Assembly (NCBI RefSeq): GCF_001465345.1
Contig: NZ_CP013655.1
Span: forward strand, 1,873,100-1,937,099
Length of the DNA stretch: 64,000 nucleotides
Source: Enterococcus rotai
GTDB taxonomy: Bacteria; Bacillota; Bacilli; Lactobacillales; Enterococcaceae
Direction of reading: 5' to 3'
The notes beneath the pieces were generated by a model. The model searched no databases. It saw nothing but the letters and a program-made list of their open reading frames with translations, and had not been told where the DNA came from. A program made the position numbers and the translations under genes. Below, piece after piece: positions 22,833-30,610 of the stretch (position 1 is the stretch's first letter; the number at the start of each line of letters is the position of its first letter).

Positions 22833-24215
22833 ATGAGTTTTGATTTAATTGTTATTGGTGCTGGTCCAGGGGGTTATGTGGCAGCGATTAAAGCAGCGCA
22901 ATTGGGCATGAAAGTTGCTTTGGTTGAAGGGGATCGTGTTGGTGGTACTTGTTTAAATCGTGGGTGTATTCCGACGAAGACGTTGTTACATTCTGCAGAA
23001 ACTGTTCGTGAAATAAAAAATGCTAGCACTGATGGAATTCATATTAAGGATTTGCAGATAAATATGGAAGAGGTTTATGAAAAGAAAAATAAAGTTGTTG
23101 ATAGTCTTGTACAAGGAATTGAAGGATTGGTCAAAGGAAATCGTATTGAGTTGATTTTTGGCAAAGCTAAAATTATCAAAGCTGGCGTAGTCGAAATAGC
23201 TGGGGAACGATATGAAACGAAAAAGATTCTGATTGCGACGGGTTCAAAACCGATGATTCCACCAATTCCTGGTAGTGATTTGCCAGGTGTTGTGACAAGT
23301 AATGAGCTTTTAGCTAAGCCAAGTAATTGTAAAAGTTTGGTTATTATCGGCGGTGGTGTGATTGGCGTAGAATTTGCAACAATTTTTAATGCACTAGGTT
23401 GTGCTGTGACAATTATCGAAACAGCCGATACGTTACTTCCCAATTTTGACAATGAGCTATCTAAAAAATTAGCAATGACTCTAAAAAAGCTAGGGATCAA
23501 GATAGCAACGAAGTCGATCGTTACCGATATTTCTAAAAATCAACAGTTGACTTGTACCTACATTACTAAAGGAAAGGAAGAAGCTGTAACGAGTGATACG
23601 GTCTTGATTGCGACAGGTCGAAAAGCAAGTTTTGACGATTTATTTGAGCCTGAATTAAATCTGAAACTAGAGAATCAGACAATTTGGGTTGATGAAACCT
23701 TTGAAACCTCTGTTAAAGGTATTTACGCAATCGGTGATGTCGCTAGCCGAGGAACACAATTAGCGCATTTAGCTTCAGCTCAAGGGGTAAATGCGGTTTT
23801 AGGGATGAAGCAACAGCCAGCTGAATACAATTTAGAGATTATTCCATCTTGTGTCTATACAGCCCCAGAAATAGCGTCTGTTGGTATGACAGAAACCGAA
23901 GCAAAAAATTTGGGTCTCTCAGTAAAAGTTGGAAAATATAATATGGCGGGTAATGGAAAAACAATGATTGCTGGAACTGGATTAGGTTTCATTAAGGTGA
24001 TTGCTGATGCGGAAAACGAAAAAATTATCGGTGCTCAATTAATGTGTGATCGCGCAACTGATATGGTCAGTGAGTTTACAACAGCGATCGTAAACGGTCT
24101 ATCGATCCATGACATGACCTCAATCGTTCATCCCCATCCAACCTATAATGAGGGTGTGGGTGAAGCCTATGAAAATCTTCTCGGACTTGGCATTCATACA
24201 ATTCCAAAAAAATAA
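22833..24215 (+). CDS. lpdA: dihydrolipoyl dehydrogenase
   Basis: FAD enzyme that reoxidises the lipoyl arm (L protein of the glycine cleavage system). The redox disulfide is GGTCLNRGCIPTK (Cys40 and Cys45). FAD binding is IVIGAGPGGY (residues 6-15). The NAD motif VIIGGGVIGVE is near residue 170, and the C-terminal HPHPTYNEGVGEA supplies the active-site His-Glu. Length is 460, normal. A strong AAAGGAGG precedes the ATG. Its place 188 bases behind gcvPB suggests it serves glycine cleavage. Confidence 0.93.
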   Translation: MSFDLIVIGAGPGGYVAAIKAAQLGMKVALVEGDRVGGTCLNRGCIPTKTLLHSAETVREIKNASTDGIHIKDLQINMEEVYEKKNKVVDSLVQGIEGLVKGNRIELIFGKAKIIKAGVVEIAGERYETKKILIATGSKPMIPPIPGSDLPGVVTSNELLAKPSNCKSLVIIGGGVIGVEFATIFNALGCAVTIIETADTLLPNFDNELSKKLAMTLKKLGIKIATKSIVTDISKNQQLTCTYITKGKEEAVTSDTVLIATGRKASFDDLFEPELNLKLENQTIWVDETFETSVKGIYAIGDVASRGTQLAHLASAQGVNAVLGMKQQPAEYNLEIIPSCVYTAPEIASVGMTETEAKNLGLSVKVGKYNMAGNGKTMIAGTGLGFIKVIADAENEKIIGAQLMCDRATDMVSEFTTAIVNGLSIHDMTSIVHPHPTYNEGVGEAYENLLGLGIHTIPKK

Positions 24216-24251
24216 CAGAAATAGGGCAAATTTTCTGAAATGTTTGGTACT

Positions 24252-24360
24252 ATAATAGTAGAAAAGTTTCTTGGGTGTTAGCTTTGGAGGCACTGTTGAT
24301 AAATTCAGCAACTGCAACAGTCGATCAACCGATACAGAGTCGTCACAAGTCACTTAGCTT
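24252..24360 (+). promoter_or_regulatory. promoter and structured 5' leader of the amidohydrolase gene
   Basis: A TATAAT -10 lies at 24252-24257. The leader holds the perfect stem ACTGTTG (24292-24298) / CAACAGT, then CGAT, ACAGAGTCG and AAGTCACTT. The string ACAGTCGAT then ACAGAGTCG then a GTCACTT/GTGACTT element recurs in the leader of the phage-tail operon at 46751-46790. No known riboswitch class came to mind. Confidence 0.45.
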
Positions 24361-24383
24361 TAAAAGAAAAGGAGAAAAAATAA

Positions 24384-25571
24384 ATGCTAACAGAAAAACA
24401 AAAAAGGTTTGCCGAAAGTCTAGAAGAAGAACTGATTCAAATTAGAAGACATCTACATCAAAACCCTGAAATTGGCTTGGATTTGCCAAACACAGTAGCT
24501 TTTGTAAAAGAAAAATTGACTGAATATGGCTATGAACCTCAATCCTGCGGAGAATCTGGTATTACCGTATTAGCAGGTAAAAAGAGTGGTAAAACGTTCC
24601 TATTACGTGGCGATATGGATGCTTTGCCAATTCGAGAGTTGACCGACCTACCGTTTAAATCTGAGAATGGCTATATGCATGCTTGTGGTCATGATATGCA
24701 TACAACCATGTTACTTGGAGCCGCTAAGCTTTTAAAAGAGTTTGAAGATGAATTAGATGGTCAAGTAAAATTACTATTTCAACCAGGCGAAGAAATTCTT
24801 TCAGGTTCAAAAGTCTGTATTGAACATCATGTTTTAGAAAATCCTAAAGTAGATGCAGGAATGATGATCCATGTTTTCCCATTTAAAGGAATGAAGGCAG
24901 GTCAAATCATGCCAACACCAGAAGGAACATTTATGGCCAGTGCCGATTGGTTTGAAATCAATATCAAAGGACGAGGCGGACATGGTTCGCAACCTGAGAC
25001 GGCGATCGATCCAATTAACGTAGCCGTTCATATCTATACCGCTTTACAAGAACTTTCAGCAAGAGAAATCGGTTCTGAAGAGCGTTTTGTTTTAACGATC
25101 GGTGAATTTACTGGTGGAACTCCTGGGGCTTCAAATATTATTCCAGAAACAACCGTAATGAAAGGAACTTTACGAACATTAAAAGAAGATGTCCGCATAC
25201 AAGTCAAAGAACGAATGACTGTGATGGCTGAAAACATTGCGAAAGCTTTCCGAGCTGAAGCGGAAGTGGTTTTCACTAATGGATGTACGACAAATGTGAA
25301 TGATCCAGCATTGACAGCATTTACTAAAGAATCATTAACGGAAACATTTGGTGCTGAGCGAATCGTTACCATTCCTACATCAACACCACTTATGGGAAGT
25401 GAAGATTTTGGTGAAATCAGTCAGTTGATTCCAACAACGACTGTTCTATTAGTAGCATCTGAAGAAAATATCAATCTTCATAATCCAGCGATTGTTTTTG
25501 ATGAATCTGTCTTGATTGAAGGTGCCCAAGTTTATGCAGATACAGCAATGTCTTGGTTGAAAAAAGGCTGA
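24384..25571 (+). CDS. M20-family amidohydrolase (N-acyl amino acid hydrolase type)
   Basis: Zinc-type metallohydrolase of the M20D subfamily, which removes acyl groups from N-acyl amino acids such as hippurate or N-acetyl-amino acids. Motifs: GDMDALPIRE near residue 76 and the metal-binding HACGHDMHTTMLLG near residue 99. The dimerisation-domain GRGGHGSQP is near residue 196 and STPLMGSEDFG lies near the C-terminus. The 395-residue length is normal, and a clear AAAGGAGAA is upstream. It is followed 35 bases later by fhs; whether they share a transcript is open. Confidence 0.9.
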   Translation: MLTEKQKRFAESLEEELIQIRRHLHQNPEIGLDLPNTVAFVKEKLTEYGYEPQSCGESGITVLAGKKSGKTFLLRGDMDALPIRELTDLPFKSENGYMHACGHDMHTTMLLGAAKLLKEFEDELDGQVKLLFQPGEEILSGSKVCIEHHVLENPKVDAGMMIHVFPFKGMKAGQIMPTPEGTFMASADWFEINIKGRGGHGSQPETAIDPINVAVHIYTALQELSAREIGSEERFVLTIGEFTGGTPGASNIIPETTVMKGTLRTLKEDVRIQVKERMTVMAENIAKAFRAEAEVVFTNGCTTNVNDPALTAFTKESLTETFGAERIVTIPTSTPLMGSEDFGEISQLIPTTTVLLVASEENINLHNPAIVFDESVLIEGAQVYADTAMSWLKKG

Positions 25572-25606
25572 TATTGCTCATAATATGGTGAAGTGGAGGG
25601 GAAGAA

Positions 25607-27271
25607 GTGGTCAAGTCAGATATTGAAATTGCGCAAGAAACAACGATGCTGCCAATTACTAAAGTAGCAGAAGAAATTGGGTTGAATGAAGAACAATATG
25701 AGCTTTATGGAAAATATAAAGCAAAAATTGCTGTTGAAAAAATTAAAGCGGATAAAAATGGAAAAGTCATTCTAGTGACAGCCATTACACCAACGCCAGC
25801 AGGTGAAGGGAAAACAACCACAGTTGTGGGGCTAGGCGATGCGTTAAATCGAATTGGTAAGGATGCGATCATTGCTTTGAGGGAACCTTCTTTAGGACCC
25901 GTTTTTGGAATCAAAGGTGGTGCCGCTGGGGGTGGTTATGCTCAAGTGGTTCCTATGGAAGATATCAATCTTCATTTTACAGGCGATTTTCATGCAATTG
26001 GGGCAGCAAATAATTTGCTTGCGGCCATCATTGATAATCATATTTTCCAAGGCAATGAGCTGGGGATCGATAATCGCCGAATCACTTGGAAAAGAGCTGT
26101 AGATATGAACGATCGTCAATTGAGACATATTGTGGATGGTTTAGGAGCCAGAGTTAATGGTGTTCCAAGAGAAGACGGTTTTGAAATTACGGTTGCATCA
26201 GAAATTATGGCAATTCTATGTTTGTCTAATGACCTTGATGACCTGAAAGAAAATCTAGCCAACATCATTATTGGCTACACATATGAAAATCAACCAGTTA
26301 CAGCGCGCGATTTAAATGCTCAGGGTGCAATGACAGCTTTATTGAAAGAGGCGATCAAACCAAATCTGGTACAAACCTTGGAAAATAATCCTGCTCTGAT
26401 CCATGGTGGGCCATTTGCAAATATTGCTCACGGCTGTAATAGTGTGATTGCTACAAATACGGCTAGAAAATTAGCGGATTATGTTGTAACTGAAGGTGGT
26501 TTTGGAGCTGATTTAGGGGCAGAGAAGTTTATTGATATCAAATGTCGGAAATCTGGAATTCGTCCTTCAACCGTTGTTGTAGTAGCGACAGTTCGGGCCT
26601 TGAAAATGCATGGTGGTATACCGAAAGATCAGTTAGGTGTTGAAAATGTCAGTGCCCTTAAAGAAGGCTTGCCAAATCTTTTAAAACACATCGAAAATAC
26701 AACAACTGTTTTTGGTTTACCAACGGTTGTTGCAATCAATAAATTCCCAACAGATACCGAAGCAGAATTGAAGCTGGTAGAAGAAGAATGTCAAAGACGC
26801 AATGTAAATGTGGTCCTTTCTGATGTTTGGGCACATGGTGGTGCTGGTGGTGAAGAGTTAGCAAGAGAGGTTATTCGTTTAGCCGATCAGGAAAATAATT
26901 TTTCATTTGCCTATCCAGATGAATTACCGATCAAAGAGAAAATCAGCGCAATCGTTGAAAAAGTATACGGTGGAACCGCTGTTCGCTATGAAGCGATTGC
27001 TGAAAGAGAAATTGCTAAACTGGAAAAACTTGGTTTTGGCAACTTACCGATTTGTATGGCAAAAACACAATATTCATTTTCAGACGATCAAACGAAGCTA
27101 GGAAGACCAACTGATTTTACGATAACAATCAGTAATATCAAAATTTCGGCTGGAGCAGGATTTATTGTGGCCTATACTGGTACAGTGATGACGATGCCGG
27201 GATTACCAAAAAAAGCAGCGTATGAAAAAATTGATGTTGATTCAGATGGTAAAATTACGGGATTATTCTAA
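25607..27271 (+). CDS. fhs: formate--tetrahydrofolate ligase
   Basis: ATP-dependent synthesis of 10-formyl-THF from formate and THF. The 554-residue homotetrameric enzyme carries the phosphate-binding [12 protein letters not shown] (residues 61-72), [19 protein letters not shown] near residue 93, and the conserved [12 protein letters not shown] near residue 299. The start is GTG at 25607 after GGAGGGG. Together with the upstream gcv operon and folT it links glycine, formate and folate one-carbon pools. The 3' hairpin also contains the operator of the next gene. Confidence 0.95.
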   Translation: MVKSDIEIAQETTMLPITKVAEEIGLNEEQYELYGKYKAKIAVEKIKADKNGKVILVTAITPTPAGEGKTTTVVGLGDALNRIGKDAIIALREPSLGPVFGIKGGAAGGGYAQVVPMEDINLHFTGDFHAIGAANNLLAAIIDNHIFQGNELGIDNRRITWKRAVDMNDRQLRHIVDGLGARVNGVPREDGFEITVASEIMAILCLSNDLDDLKENLANIIIGYTYENQPVTARDLNAQGAMTALLKEAIKPNLVQTLENNPALIHGGPFANIAHGCNSVIATNTARKLADYVVTEGGFGADLGAEKFIDIKCRKSGIRPSTVVVVATVRALKMHGGIPKDQLGVENVSALKEGLPNLLKHIENTTTVFGLPTVVAINKFPTDTEAELKLVEEECQRRNVNVVLSDVWAHGGAGGEELAREVIRLADQENNFSFAYPDELPIKEKISAIVEKVYGGTAVRYEAIAEREIAKLEKLGFGNLPICMAKTQYSFSDDQTKLGRPTDFTITISNIKISAGAGFIVAYTGTVMTMPGLPKKAAYEKIDVDSDGKITGLF

Positions 27272-27293
27272 GTTTCATTAAATAATGAAAAAA

Positions 27294-27322
27294 CCTATGT
27301 GTCTTGACACATAGGTTTTTTT
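27294..27322 (+). terminator. fhs terminator overlapping a NiaR-like operator
   Basis: The palindrome CCTATGTGTC-TT-GACACATAGG followed by T7 is a rho-independent terminator for fhs. The same sequence has the TGTCTTGACA core of NiaR boxes and contains the -35 of the next gene. Confidence 0.75.
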
Positions 27323-27360
27323 CTCGTAGAATAGAGGATGTCAGATATGTCAAGACACAT
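27304..27360 (+). promoter_or_regulatory. niaX promoter with two NiaR-like operators
   Basis: The -35 TTGACA (27304-27309) and -10 TAGAAT (27327-27332) are exactly 17 bases apart. The -35 lies inside palindrome 1 (27294-27315). A second, inverted copy of the same core, ATATGTCAAGACACAT (27345-27360), lies between the -10 and the Shine-Dalgarno. Two boxes bracketing a promoter fit repression by the nicotinate-responsive NiaR. The motif is recalled from the NiaR regulon. Confidence 0.7.
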
Positions 27361-27371
27361 CGGAGGAGATT

Positions 27372-28004
27372 ATGAAAAAGAATTCAGTTAGGCACTTAAC
27401 GATTGCGGCATTGCTAGTAGCGATGGGGATCATCATTCCTATGGTTATGCCAAGGATCGTGATTGGACCTGCTTCTTTTACTTTAGCTAGTCATGTGCCA
27501 TTATTTTTAGCAATGTTTTTTTCACCAGGAGTAGCTGTTGCGGTTAGTTTAGGTACTGGTTTTGGTTTCTTTCTGTCGGCGACACCGATCATTGCCTTAA
27601 GAGCATTGTCTCATTTACTTTTTGCACTGATAGGAGCATTTTATTTACAGAAATATCCAACAATCGTGTTAACTAAGAATAAACTTGTTTTGTTCAACGG
27701 CCGTTTTCAACTGTTTAATTTTGTTATTGGCTTAATACATTCTGCGGCAGAATTAGCTGTAGTAAGTGTTTTTTATACGATGGGAAATATGCCGGAAACC
27801 TACTACACGCAAGGATATATGTATTCAATCTTTCTGCTGATGGGTATTGGTGGGTTGATCCATAGTTTGATTGATTACAACATTGCCTATTTTGTGGCGA
27901 ATGCATTAAGCAAACAATTTGATATTCCAGTATTTAGTCAGGCTAAAAAATTGGAACAAGTAAAAACGGACATTCTTCCCCAAGAGATTGAGCCACAACA
28001 ATAA
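27372..28004 (+). CDS. niaX: ECF transporter S component, probable niacin uptake (NiaX-like)
   Basis: Membrane substrate-binding (S) subunit of an energy-coupling-factor transporter. The 210 residues contain about six hydrophobic segments and the S-component-like start RHLTIAALLVAMGIIIPMVM, followed by a conserved ASFTLASHVPLFLAMF stretch as I remember from NiaX. The niacin assignment rests mainly on the two NiaR-like operators at its promoter. The shared ECF module (EcfA1, A2, T) is not in this window. The C-terminal 25 residues are a polar tail. Without the operators it could only be called an S component. Confidence 0.75.
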   Translation: MKKNSVRHLTIAALLVAMGIIIPMVMPRIVIGPASFTLASHVPLFLAMFFSPGVAVAVSLGTGFGFFLSATPIIALRALSHLLFALIGAFYLQKYPTIVLTKNKLVLFNGRFQLFNFVIGLIHSAAELAVVSVFYTMGNMPETYYTQGYMYSIFLLMGIGGLIHSLIDYNIAYFVANALSKQFDIPVFSQAKKLEQVKTDILPQEIEPQQ

Positions 28005-28042
28005 AAAACTGAGCAGCGTCTAAATACGCTACTCAGCTTTTT
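28003..28042. terminator. bidirectional terminator between niaX and the ABC ATPase gene
   Basis: The stem CTGAGCAGCGT / ACGCTACTCAG is flanked by A and T runs on the two sides. It serves the two convergent genes. Confidence 0.8.
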
Positions 28043-28048
28043 TACTGT

Positions 28049-29158
28049 TTAAGGTAATTTAATGACTTGTTCAGTTTCAGGGTCGAAGAAATGAGCTTTA
28101 CTAATATTAAATGCTAAATCAACCATTTCTTCTGGTTTATGAAAGTCACGAGCATCAACTTTTGAAATAAATTCTGTATCGCCTAATCTTGTGTAAAGCA
28201 TTGTTTCTGCACCTAATAGTTCAGAAACAACAACTTCAGAACGAACAACTGCATCGTTCATGGTATCTAAAGCCACTTGTTCACTATGAATGTCTTCAGG
28301 TCTAATGCCAAAGATCACCGATTTTCCTTCATAGCCTTTTTCAACCAATAATTTATTTTTACCTTCAGGAATCATCAATTCCAAACCATGCCCATCACGG
28401 ATAATTCCGTTATTTAAAGTAACATTAAAGAAGTTCATAGCAGGAGAGCCGATAAATCCTGCAACAAAGACATTGTTTGGTGTATTATAGACTTCTTTTG
28501 GCGAACCGATTTGTTGAATAAAACCATCTTTCATGATCACGATTCGATCTGCCATGGTCATAGCTTCTGTTTGGTCATGCGTCACATAGACTGTAGTTGT
28601 TTCCAAACGACGATGTAACTTAGCGATTTCAGCACGCATTGCTACACGTAATTTTGCATCTAAATTAGATAAAGGTTCATCCATCAAAAAGACTTTCGCA
28701 TCACGAACGATTGCTCGACCTAAAGCAACCCGTTGCCGTTGTCCACCAGATAAAGCAGCTGGTTTACGGTGTAAATACTCAGTCAATCCTAAGATTTCTC
28801 CTGCATTTTCTACACGTTTTTTGATCTCTGCTTTGTCATATTTACGAAGCTTTAGCCCAAAAGCCATATTATCAAACACGGTCATATGAGGATATAAAGC
28901 ATAGTTTTGGAATACCATCGCGATATCACGATCTTTTGGTGCAACATCATTCATTATTTTATCACCAATCGAAAGCTCACCCTCTGTAATATCTTCTAAA
29001 CCAGCGATCATCCGTAGCGTCGTTGATTTACCACAACCGGATGGTCCAACAAAAACGATAAACTCCCGATCGGCAATTTCTAAATTAAAATCTGTTACAG
29101 AATAATTCTCTGCATTGTCGTATTTTTTATAGATATGTTTTAATGCCATTTCTACCAT
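28049..29158 (-). CDS. ugpC: multisugar/glycerol-3-phosphate-type ABC importer ATPase (MsmK/UgpC family)
   Basis: ATPase shared by carbohydrate ABC importers. Walker A is GPSGCGKSTT, the Q-loop is FQNYALYPH, the signature is LSGGQRQRVALGRA, Walker B is VFLMDEPLSNLDAKL, and the switch His is in YVTHDQTEA. A C-terminal TOBE regulatory domain follows (GIRPEDIHSE). Length is 369 from the chosen start at 29158. No permease or binding-protein genes are adjacent, as is usual for a stand-alone MsmK that powers several importers. A cre site lies upstream, so carbon-source control is likely. Confidence 0.92.
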   Translation of the reverse strand: MVEMALKHIYKKYDNAENYSVTDFNLEIADREFIVFVGPSGCGKSTTLRMIAGLEDITEGELSIGDKIMNDVAPKDRDIAMVFQNYALYPHMTVFDNMAFGLKLRKYDKAEIKKRVENAGEILGLTEYLHRKPAALSGGQRQRVALGRAIVRDAKVFLMDEPLSNLDAKLRVAMRAEIAKLHRRLETTTVYVTHDQTEAMTMADRIVIMKDGFIQQIGSPKEVYNTPNNVFVAGFIGSPAMNFFNVTLNNGIIRDGHGLELMIPEGKNKLLVEKGYEGKSVIFGIRPEDIHSEQVALDTMNDAVVRSEVVVSELLGAETMLYTRLGDTEFISKVDARDFHKPEEMVDLAFNISKAHFFDPETEQVIKLP

Positions 29159-29200
29159 TATCGTCACTCTTTTCTTTTTTTTAGTGTAACCATAGTATAA

Positions 29201-29215
29201 ATGAAAGCGCTATAC
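29201..29215 (-). promoter_or_regulatory. cre site upstream of the sugar ABC ATPase
   Basis: ATGAAAGCGCTATAC matches the CcpA cre consensus (TGAAAGCGNTNNCA) at nearly all fixed positions. A TATACT-like -10 for the minus-strand gene lies at 29194-29199, just downstream of the site. Confidence 0.6.
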
Positions 29216-29346
29216 ATCTTCAACGGAAGGTTGCACAAGAAAAAATCCTTTTTTTCGTCAAAGTGACAAAGACCCAGTCATTCTTTTTACTCTATAGTGA
29301 AAGACTTTGTTATAATGAGGAAAAGAACTCAATTGGGGGAGCCAGG

Positions 29347-29769
29347 ATGAAAATTGCATTGATTGCGCATGATCGGAAAAAAGAGTTGATGGTTAAATTG
29401 ACATTGGCCTATCAACCGATTTTAAAAAAACATGAACTATTTGCAACTGGAACAACAGGATTGAAAATATCAGAAGCAACTGGATTACCCGTGCATCGAT
29501 TTAAATCAGGACCATTAGGTGGGGATCAGCAAATCGGAGCGATGATTTCCGAGGATAAGTTAGATATGGTGATTTTTTTACGAGATCCTTTAGCGGCACA
29601 ACCACATGAACCAGATGTGACAGCATTGATTCGTTTGAGCGATGTCTATGAGATTCCTTTAGCTACAAATATTGGGACGGCTGAAATTTTACTAAGAGGC
29701 TTACAGGCTGGTTTTGCGGACTTTAGAAATGTGGTTCATGAAACGGATAATAAACCGCTATCGTTTTGA
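29347..29769 (+). CDS. mgsA: methylglyoxal synthase
   Basis: Converts dihydroxyacetone phosphate to methylglyoxal and phosphate, a bypass used when sugar phosphates pile up. The 140 residues start [15 protein letters not shown]. They include the phosphate-binding ATGTTG near residue 37, [13 protein letters not shown] near residue 57, and [14 protein letters not shown] with the catalytic Asp near residue 78. The start at 29347 follows GGGGGA; the upstream in-frame ATG at 29263 would add 28 unrelated residues. It is divergent from the sugar ABC ATPase. Confidence 0.93.
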   Translation: MKIALIAHDRKKELMVKLTLAYQPILKKHELFATGTTGLKISEATGLPVHRFKSGPLGGDQQIGAMISEDKLDMVIFLRDPLAAQPHEPDVTALIRLSDVYEIPLATNIGTAEILLRGLQAGFADFRNVVHETDNKPLSF

Positions 29770-29842
29770 TTATTCCGATTAAAGTTTGTTGCGGCTGGGT
29801 AAGGAGTATGTTATATTTCATTTAGGCTTAGGCCTAATAAAA

Positions 29843-29949
29843 ACAGAGTAGGAAATAAAGCGTTAAGTGCTGAAAGGATGGGATGTTGCCTTTTGGACGA
29901 AGAATATATGAGAGTAGTGAAATAGTTTGAACAGTTCGTTCCGCTTTTC
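29843..29949 (+). ncRNA. tetrahydrofolate (THF) riboswitch
   Basis: Conserved THF-I segments appear in order: AGAGTAGG, GCGTTAAGTG, GGGATGTTGCC, GGACGAAG, and closing TTCCGCTTTT. The gene controlled is a folT-like transporter, the most common THF riboswitch target. Between 29950 and 30020, AGCAGCTC / TAGAGGAGATGCT segments can pair across the Shine-Dalgarno, which suggests translational control. Confidence 0.88.
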
Positions 29950-30020
29950 TTATATTCGCGGTTTTGTTTTCGCATTCGCTGCATATTTTTGTGTAGCAGC
30001 TCTTAGAGGAGATGCTAGAA

Positions 30021-30557
30021 ATGAAGAAAAGAAAAATTGATACACGAACCATTACGTTGATGAGTTTACTGATTGCGTTGATGGTGGTTTTTACGCGTTT
30101 TATTTCGTTTGAAACTCAATTTTTACGAGTTAGTTTGACGTTTATTCCAGAGTCATTGATGGGGATTCTTTTTGGTCCATTTTGGACGGGGATCGGGAGT
30201 GCGGTAGCTGATACAGTCGGTATGCTGTTATTTCCAAAAGGGCCTTATTTTCCTGGATTTACCTTAAATGCCTTTATTTCTGGTGCCATTTATGGGTTTT
30301 TCTATTATAAAAAGGAGCTAACTTGGCAACGAGTAATTTTGGCGACATTGTCTGTTACATTGATTATTCATATGTTTTTAACACCGCTATGGCTAGGATT
30401 GATGTACGGTGTAAATATCTCTAACCTTGCTTGGTGGGCGCCTAGAATCGTGAAAAATATCGTCTTTTTCCCGGTACAAGTAATTGGCACATACTATTTA
30501 GGAAATAAAGTTCCTTATAAACAATTTTTAAATAAATCATTGACCAATTTAAAATAA
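30021..30557 (+). CDS. folT: ECF transporter S component, folate uptake (FolT)
   Basis: Membrane S subunit that binds folates and works with the shared ECF energising module. The 178 residues have about six hydrophobic segments and conserved blocks typical of FolT: LRVSLTFIPESLMGILFGP and KGPYFPGFTLNAFISG. The folate assignment is supported strongly by the THF riboswitch upstream. The start at 30021 is preferred to 30012, because the AGAGGAG ending at 30011 leaves no spacer for the latter. Confidence 0.88.
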   Translation: MKKRKIDTRTITLMSLLIALMVVFTRFISFETQFLRVSLTFIPESLMGILFGPFWTGIGSAVADTVGMLLFPKGPYFPGFTLNAFISGAIYGFFYYKKELTWQRVILATLSVTLIIHMFLTPLWLGLMYGVNISNLAWWAPRIVKNIVFFPVQVIGTYYLGNKVPYKQFLNKSLTNLK

Positions 30558-30560
30558 AAA

Positions 30561-30606
30561 AAGACCTCAATCTTTCTATCATCCCATGGAAAGTTGAGGT
30601 TTTTTC
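30561..30606. terminator. bidirectional terminator between folT and the ABC exporter
   Basis: The stem AGACCTCAATCTTTC / GAAAGTTGAGGT is flanked by an A run on the left and T6 on the right, between convergent genes. Confidence 0.8.
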
Positions 30607-30610
30607 TATA

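Noticed and set aside
26907..27101. Open frame inside fhs on the same strand
   Set aside because: Out of frame within a well-conserved gene, with no start signal; a shadow of fhs.
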